Assembly: GCF_003641145.1 (NCBI RefSeq)
Contig: NZ_CP032744.1
Span: forward strand, 2,976,001 to 3,040,000
DNA from: Lactiplantibacillus paraplantarum
GTDB taxonomy: Bacteria > Bacillota > Bacilli > Lactobacillales > Lactobacillaceae
DNA length: 64,000 nucleotides
Direction of reading: 5' to 3'
The notes under the pieces were generated by a model that ran no database searches, was not told the origin of the DNA, and worked only from the letters and a program-made list of their open reading frames with translations. A program made the translations under genes and the position numbers. Shown in pieces: positions 59,786 through 64,000 of this stretch; positions within the stretch are counted from its first letter, which is position 1, and the number at the start of each line of letters is the position of its first letter.

Positions 59786-60979
59786 TTACTGATTTGACCA
59801 GCTCGCTACTTGCTGCAAGTATTGATATAAAGCCGTAACGTATGGGCTCTGTTTAGCCACATTCGCTGTATATAGTTGTTTCAATAAGTCCCGTTTATGG
59901 CCAATCTGTTGAACCAACGCGAACTGACCATCCTGACTAAGCGTTTGTAGTAATTGCATAAAGCGGCCAGCATGCTGGTCATCCGTCAACGGATACGTTG
60001 TAGTTAATGCCAAACAACTAGCCAAGACTGTTCGCTTTTGAATCTCATTCATGGCCGTAAATTGCTTGAGAATAGGTGCCGGCACCACTGATCCCACTGG
60101 TTGACTGTCATAAATCATTGCTGGTGTTAGATGAATCGCCTGTTGTTCCAAGAATTGCTCGAACACGAGTCCTAGTTCGGTCCCAACATCACCTTGAAAG
60201 ATATCCAACGCCACAGTTGTCTGTTGATCCGCAGGCAGTTGTTCGATTTCATATAGATTGGCCGAAACACGCGCCCACGCACGTGGTGTTGCTGTTAAAT
60301 CAGCTTGCATATCAGCTTGATTGAGTCGCGTCACGTCTTCACTAATGAACTGCTGGACTAGTGGATGAATGTTCGGTCGATTCATGCGTTCATCAAGTTG
60401 TTGTGCCCAAGCAAGCCAATCCGCCACATCAGCCCGCATAACTAGACGCACGGTTCGATCTTTAATAGCCGCATCGCCAGCAGTCACGCCATAAGTACTA
60501 CTTTCAAATCCAGTCATACTAGCATCGGGATTTTCGGCAATAATCAACTGTACTTGCTCTGGTAATTTCAACGTATTGATCGTCCGTTGTAATACCAAAT
60601 TCATTAGTTCACTTTGAACAGCCTGTGTCCCACGGTTGAATTCGTCTAGAAACCATAAAATCGGTTGCTTAGGATGCTGCTCAGCATACTGAATAATTTC
60701 AATCAGTGTATGCGCGTAACCAAATTGAACATCCGCTAACTGACCATAACGTTTCGTCTGAATAAATGAATCGCTAGTCAATGGCGGGACTGGAATCGCT
60801 AAGTCCCCCTTTTCAGATAAACTGACGACCGTCGTATATAATTGAGCACCCATCTGTTTCGCCACTTCGGCAACTAAGGCCGACTTACCAATGCCGGCTT
60901 CCCCGACAATATTCGGCACATTGCCAGCTTTTAAAACAACTGGAACCGCCGTCAACAAAGCTTGATATGATAACGCCAT
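59786..60979 (-). CDS. MoxR-type AAA+ ATPase
   Basis: A 397-residue AAA+ protein with Walker A GEAGIGKSAL at about residue 26, Walker B LWFLDEFNRG, sensor-1 IIAENPDASMTGFE and an arginine-finger region DRTVRLVM. It resembles MoxR/YehL-like ATPases that remodel partner proteins with VWA adaptors. First gene of a three-gene operon with the VWA protein and a small hypothetical protein. GAAGGAAGG precedes the ATG at 60979, and a parS site lies 20 bp upstream of the start, inside the presumed leader. Confidence 0.87.
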   Translation of the reverse strand: MALSYQALLTAVPVVLKAGNVPNIVGEAGIGKSALVAEVAKQMGAQLYTTVVSLSEKGDLAIPVPPLTSDSFIQTKRYGQLADVQFGYAHTLIEIIQYAEQHPKQPILWFLDEFNRGTQAVQSELMNLVLQRTINTLKLPEQVQLIIAENPDASMTGFESSTYGVTAGDAAIKDRTVRLVMRADVADWLAWAQQLDERMNRPNIHPLVQQFISEDVTRLNQADMQADLTATPRAWARVSANLYEIEQLPADQQTTVALDIFQGDVGTELGLVFEQFLEQQAIHLTPAMIYDSQPVGSVVPAPILKQFTAMNEIQKRTVLASCLALTTTYPLTDDQHAGRFMQLLQTLSQDGQFALVQQIGHKRDLLKQLYTANVAKQSPYVTALYQYLQQVASWSNQ

Positions 60980-60998
60980 TAATTAAACCTTCCTTCAC

Positions 60999-61014
60999 TG
61001 TTTCACGTGAAACA
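60999..61014. promoter_or_regulatory. parS: parS chromosome-partition site
   Basis: TGTTTCACGTGAAACA is a perfect 16-bp match to the ParB/Spo0J-binding parS consensus. Such sites cluster around the replication origin in Firmicutes, where ParB loads and recruits SMC. Confidence 0.93.
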
Positions 61015-61362
61015 AAATTATTTTGTTTTCAAAACATCAACTTGCTTACCCTAACCATTATAGAACAGAACTCATGATTACTCGCAATCCACGTTTGTCA
61101 CAACGTTAGGTTACTCGCCAATCATATCAGCCCCTAGTAATAACCACCTATCGAAAACAATTTTTTTATTAGATAAAATATAATCCGCTTTCAATCGTTT
61201 TGAAACACTTATATGACAGCATTTATAACGGTAAGCATCAATTAAAATAATTATAAAATTCTTATGAGAAACATTCACAAATCAAGCAAATTCCGCCGTT
61301 TTTCCAGTCAGGTATTGTAAAATAGGCTAAGTTAGCAATTATTCAAAAGGGAGTGTGCAACT
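61015..61362. other. Intergenic region between the MoxR operon and the aquaporin gene
   Basis: AT-rich and without a recognisable gene or RNA. It must contain divergent promoters, which could not be assigned with confidence. Confidence 0.5.
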
Positions 61363-62013
61363 ATGCGCAAGTATCTCGCCGAATTTCTCGGCACATTTAT
61401 GTTAGTTTTCTTGGGGACTGCAACCGTCGTGATTGCTAAGGGTGACGTCCTCGCTATTGGGTTAGCCTTCGGGTTAGCAATTACCGTTTCCGCCTATGCC
61501 TTTGGTGGTATTTCAGGTGGCCACTTTAACCCCGCCGTAACGACTGCGATGTTAATCAACCGTCGCATCGATGCCGCCGATGCCATTGGCTACATCATTG
61601 CTCAAATCGTTGGGGCCATCGTTGCTTCCGCAGCGGTCAAATCATTTGTGAGTGCGTTAGGCCTATCCGCAACGTCACTTGGTCAAACTGATTTTCCCAA
61701 AATCAGCAGTGGCATGGCCTTCTTTGTCGAAGCATTAGTCACGTTCTTGTTCTTAATGGTTATTTTAAACGTCACTAGTAACGACCACGGTAATGCAGAC
61801 TTTGCCGGCTTAACGATTGGGGTTACCTTGGCGTTTCTGATCATTGTCGCCCTCAACTTAACGGGTGGTTCTTTGAACCCAGCCCGTTCGATTGGTCCCG
61901 CTATCTTTGCCGGTGGTAGTGCTTTATCACACCTCTGGGTCTACATCTTAGCACCAGAAGTCGGCGCGATTTTGGCTGCATTCTGTGCCCGGGTTATGGG
62001 TTCAGAAGACTAA
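61363..62013 (+). CDS. Aquaporin (MIP family)
   Basis: A 216-residue, six-helix channel with both NPA motifs (GGHFNPAVT and GGSLNPARS). Its compact size, the absence of the glycerol-facilitator loop insertion, and Ser rather than Asp after the second NPAR indicate a water-selective, AqpZ-like channel, though lactobacillar MIP proteins can be mixed in specificity. AAAGGGAG lies before the ATG. Its natural terminator (arms 62061-62084 and 63801-63824) is now split by the IS3 element. Confidence 0.9.
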   Translation: MRKYLAEFLGTFMLVFLGTATVVIAKGDVLAIGLAFGLAITVSAYAFGGISGGHFNPAVTTAMLINRRIDAADAIGYIIAQIVGAIVASAAVKSFVSALGLSATSLGQTDFPKISSGMAFFVEALVTFLFLMVILNVTSNDHGNADFAGLTIGVTLAFLIIVALNLTGGSLNPARSIGPAIFAGGSALSHLWVYILAPEVGAILAAFCARVMGSED

Positions 62014-62060
62014 CTAGCAATAATAATTGCTCTATCAATTCAATAACGGTACATGGTAAC

Positions 62061-62084
62061 AAAAACAGCGCTACGGTGATGATT
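62061..62084 (+). terminator. Left arm of the aquaporin terminator, split by an IS
   Basis: The 24-nt arm starting AAAAACAGCGCTACGG is exactly complementary to 63801-63824 (ending CCGTAGCGCTGTTTTT) on the other side of the IS3 element. The original loop was only tens of nucleotides long. Confidence 0.8.
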
Positions 62085-62102
62085 TGGATATACGGATATA
62101 CT

Positions 62103-62153
62103 ACCCCTTAGGTACACAGATTAAATAATAAAAAATCTGTGTACCTAAGGGGT
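62103..62153 (+). terminator. Hairpin terminator at the IS3 left end
   Basis: ACCCCTTAGGTACACAGA (62103-62120) pairs perfectly with 62136-62153, followed by TTTTTG. It overlaps the terminal repeat and would stop read-through into the transposase. Confidence 0.8.
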
Positions 62154-62159
62154 TTTTGT

Positions 62160-62837
62160 ATGCGTTCAAATAGAAAGTATTCATTTGATGAAAAGATTAA
62201 CATTCTTAATCTGATTGATAATAACCATACGGTGCAATCAATTGCCAGGGATCTACAAATAAATAAAAACGTTATTCATCAATGGAAAAGATTGTACGAT
62301 CTCAATGGAAGTGAAGGCTTAAGGCATCAAAGAAAAAATCGCAGCTATTCTCAAGCATTCAAAGAAAGGATTGTACAGGAACATATCAAAGAAAAGCTGT
62401 CTTTTCCAAAATTAGCCACCAAGTATGGTTTGAGTAGCGCCGGGATGGTGTCTAATTGGTTTAGAGATTATACTATTGGAAAGAAAACTTATTCCAATAG
62501 AAATCCGAGGAACCGAAAGATGAAAGACGGACGCAAGACAACCCAAATTGAACGCATTGAAATAGCTCAATGGACTATCGCCAACGACTATGCTTACCAC
62601 GAGGCCGCTAGCCATTTTGAGGTCTCGTATCAACAAGTTTATACCTGGGTCAAGAAGCTAAATAACGGCGGTGTGGACGCTTTAGCCGACCGCCGTGGGA
62701 AAAGTAAAGCTACGCCACTTACCGAGTTAGATATCGCTAAACTGAAAATAAAAGAATTAGAAGCTAGAACTAAACATTTGGAAATGGAAAAGGACCTGTC
62801 AAAAAAATTGAAAGAGATTCAAAGGAGAGTGAAGTAA
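62160..62837 (+). CDS. IS3-family transposase OrfA (helix-turn-helix protein)
   Basis: A 225-residue DNA-binding OrfA of IS150 type with repeated helix-turn-helix units (HTVQSIARDLQINKNVIHQW; LSFPKLATKYGLSSAGMVSN; YAYHEAASHFEVSYQQVYTW) and a C-terminal leucine-zipper-like coil (ELEARTKHLEMEKDLSKKLK). The ATG at 62160 lies just after the end hairpin, without a strong ribosome binding site, a usual means of keeping expression low. A slippery A7 (62801-62807) near its end allows -1 shifting into OrfB. Confidence 0.87.
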   Translation: MRSNRKYSFDEKINILNLIDNNHTVQSIARDLQINKNVIHQWKRLYDLNGSEGLRHQRKNRSYSQAFKERIVQEHIKEKLSFPKLATKYGLSSAGMVSNWFRDYTIGKKTYSNRNPRNRKMKDGRKTTQIERIEIAQWTIANDYAYHEAASHFEVSYQQVYTWVKKLNNGGVDALADRRGKSKATPLTELDIAKLKIKELEARTKHLEMEKDLSKKLKEIQRRVK

Positions 62838-63745
62838 GTGGTTGGTCATCAATCGACCGGATCTCAAAATATCAGGCAATTCAAGAACTAGCCGGTAAAT
62901 ATCCCATAAGTTGGTTGTGTCAAGAAGTCGGGATCAAGCGGAGGTCATATTATAAATGGTTGAACCGGACATTAACCGCTAATGAACGACTAAATGATGA
63001 GCTAGTTAAATTCATGCTTAAATTAGAAATTAGCCATAATTATATATTTGGTGTTGAAACCTTAGTTATGCACATCAACGAAGAGACTGAGTACCATGTG
63101 AATGCCAAACGTATCAGAAGATTAATGCAAGTTAACCATATCAAATCATCGATTCGCATTAGTAAACATGATCGTAAAGCGGAATATAAAGAAATGATGT
63201 CAGCCAATATCATCAAGCATGATTTTAATCAGGAAGAATCTAATAAGGTTTGGACAACCGACTGTACTGAATTAAAATACGGTAATCAAAGTCTCAACAA
63301 ACTACGACTTAGTGCCATCAAGGATTTACACGATCACAGTATCGTTGCCTGGGCGATCGATGATACCGAAACGACAACACTGGTGACAGCAACTGTTAAT
63401 AAAGCAATGAAAAGTAATGACCTGGCCGCCAACGAATTAATTTTACACACTGACCAAGGTTCGGCCTATACATCATTAGAATTCAATCGGGCCCTTAATA
63501 GCTATGGCATTTGCCATAGCATGTCAAGACCGGGGACACCTGGAGACAACGCGCCTATGGAGAGTTTCTGGAGTCATTTAAAAGATGAGGACTTAAGTTT
63601 TAAAACCGCATTGACCAAAGAAGAATTACTTCAAAACATTACCAAAGCAATTGACTGGTACAACAACGGTCGACGTCAAAAGTCATTAAAAGGCATGACC
63701 CCGACAGAATGTCGAAATCATGCCCTCCGATTTAAAGCATCATAA
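62804..63745 (+). CDS. IS3-family transposase OrfB (integrase core)
   Basis: The frame reached by -1 slippage on A_AAA_AAA (62801-62807) stays open to 63745, giving about 313 residues. It shows the HTH_21 segment KRRSYYKWLNR and the rve integrase core with the D,D(35)E catalytic triad in WTTDCTELKYG, ILHTDQGSAYTS and APMESFWSHLKDE. The end is NGRRQKSLKGMTPTECR. Within the OrfB frame the first conventional-type start is TTG 62915. It appears intact, so the IS may be active. Confidence 0.87.
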   Translation, partial: KIERDSKESEVSGWSSIDRISKYQAIQELAGKYPISWLCQEVGIKRRSYYKWLNRTLTANERLNDELVKFMLKLEISHNYIFGVETLVMHINEETEYHVNAKRIRRLMQVNHIKSSIRISKHDRKAEYKEMMSANIIKHDFNQEESNKVWTTDCTELKYGNQSLNKLRLSAIKDLHDHSIVAWAIDDTETTTLVTATVNKAMKSNDLAANELILHTDQGSAYTSLEFNRALNSYGICHSMSRPGTPGDNAPMESFWSHLKDEDLSFKTALTKEELLQNITKAIDWYNNGRRQKSLKGMTPTECRNHALRFKAS

Positions 63746-63800
63746 TTTATATTATTTAAACTGTGTACTTGACAGGGTGTAGTGCCATTTTATGGCTTGG

Positions 63801-63824
63801 AATCATCACCGTAGCGCTGTTTTT
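63801..63824 (+). terminator. Right arm of the split aquaporin terminator
   Basis: Exact inverse complement of 62061-62084, ending in the T run that would have completed the terminator. Confidence 0.8.
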
Positions 63825-63929
63825 TGTGTGTATTTAGCCGTATAGAAGCCCTGCTGCTTGTTAAAATTTTCGCAACGCATAAGCTTATAAGCAGGTCCAA
63901 GTTCGCCAAACTAAGCCGTTAACTAACGG

Positions 63930-64000
63930 TCATTTTCGCCGCCAATGCGTGTACCAAGAATGGAGCGTTCCAATCAACAGTCCAATAATGACGACGACCG
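63930..64000 (-). CDS. C-terminal end of a membrane protein (cut by window)
   Basis: The minus strand reads VVVIIGLLIGTLHSWYTHWR followed by RK and a TGA at 63930-63932: a final membrane helix with a basic cytoplasmic tail. A small hairpin CCGTTA/TAACGG (63916-63929) directly after the stop may contribute to termination. The rest of the gene lies beyond the window, so no family can be named. Confidence 0.5.
   Translation of the reverse strand, partial: VVVIIGLLIGTLHSWYTHWRRK

Larger units (their letters stand above)
62100..63783 (+). mobile_element. IS3-family (IS150-like) insertion sequence
   Basis: About 1.66-1.68 kb. The clearest terminal repeat is TACACAGATTAAATAATA (62113-62130) against the inverse of 63750-63767 (17 of 18 matches). 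Looser similarity reaches ACTAC/GTAGT at 62100 and 63783, used here as limits. It encodes OrfA and OrfB linked by a -1 frameshift. Target duplication not resolved. Confidence 0.83.

Overview
The window looks like chromosomal DNA of a lactic acid bacterium, most probably Lactiplantibacillus plantarum. This is recognition from gene content and style, not a database match. The signs are low-to-mid GC, strong AGGAGG-type ribosome binding sites with frequent GTG/TTG starts, a 469-residue glutamate decarboxylase, two cell-surface-complex (csc) clusters of WxL and DUF916 proteins, an LPQ-type sortase motif remnant and abundant transport and stress genes. A perfect 16-bp parS site at 60999-61014 suggests the right end lies in the origin-proximal part of the chromosome.

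Layout. 1-16 kb: a truncated NCS1 permease diverging from an MFS exporter, an alpha/beta hydrolase, a DUF1836 protein, nucleoside deoxyribosyltransferase, a P2-type ATPase, a 5'-nucleotidase, a split ThrE-type exporter, an aldo/keto reductase, an AEC carrier, UppP, and a DUF4870-like/TetR/macro-domain operon. 16-24 kb: a secreted DUF1002 protein, the first csc cluster (WxL, DUF916, large WxL protein with a damaged start) and a divergent AraC regulator. 24-38 kb: MarR and TetR regulators, pckA with a cre site, gadB, a LysM-NlpC/P60 hydrolase with a WalR-type box, tRNA-Ala(CGC), an amidohydrolase/DUF2316/SnoaL operon opposite an apparently leaderless TetR gene, DyP peroxidase, MenG/UbiE, a DUF218 protein and an SGNH hydrolase.

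38.6-39.65 kb is a non-coding element of about 1 kb, bounded by a perfect 20-bp inverted repeat and full of hairpins. Parts of it recur at 2.6-2.8 kb and 4.65-4.71 kb. 39.7-46.5 kb is a metal/redox district: a CPG-motif P1B ATPase, GlpF, a thioredoxin with a CsoR/CstR-like repressor, a Dps-like protein lacking its ferroxidase ligands, an HMA metallochaperone and an FNR/FLP-like regulator. Two CTTGA-N6-TCAAG palindromes sit at exactly -41.5 from three predicted promoters, linking the ATPase, the HMA/Dps operon and the regulator gene into one proposed regulon.

46.5-64 kb: PepO, a GNAT protein, NADH peroxidase, the second csc cluster (lectin-like WxL protein, DUF916, two small WxL proteins, and a 5'-truncated LPxTG remnant facing an IS5-type element), a TetR regulator, a MoxR-VWA operon whose metallopeptidase-like motif lacks its glutamate, parS, an aquaporin and an IS3-family element inserted in the loop of the aquaporin terminator. 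The window ends inside a membrane protein gene.
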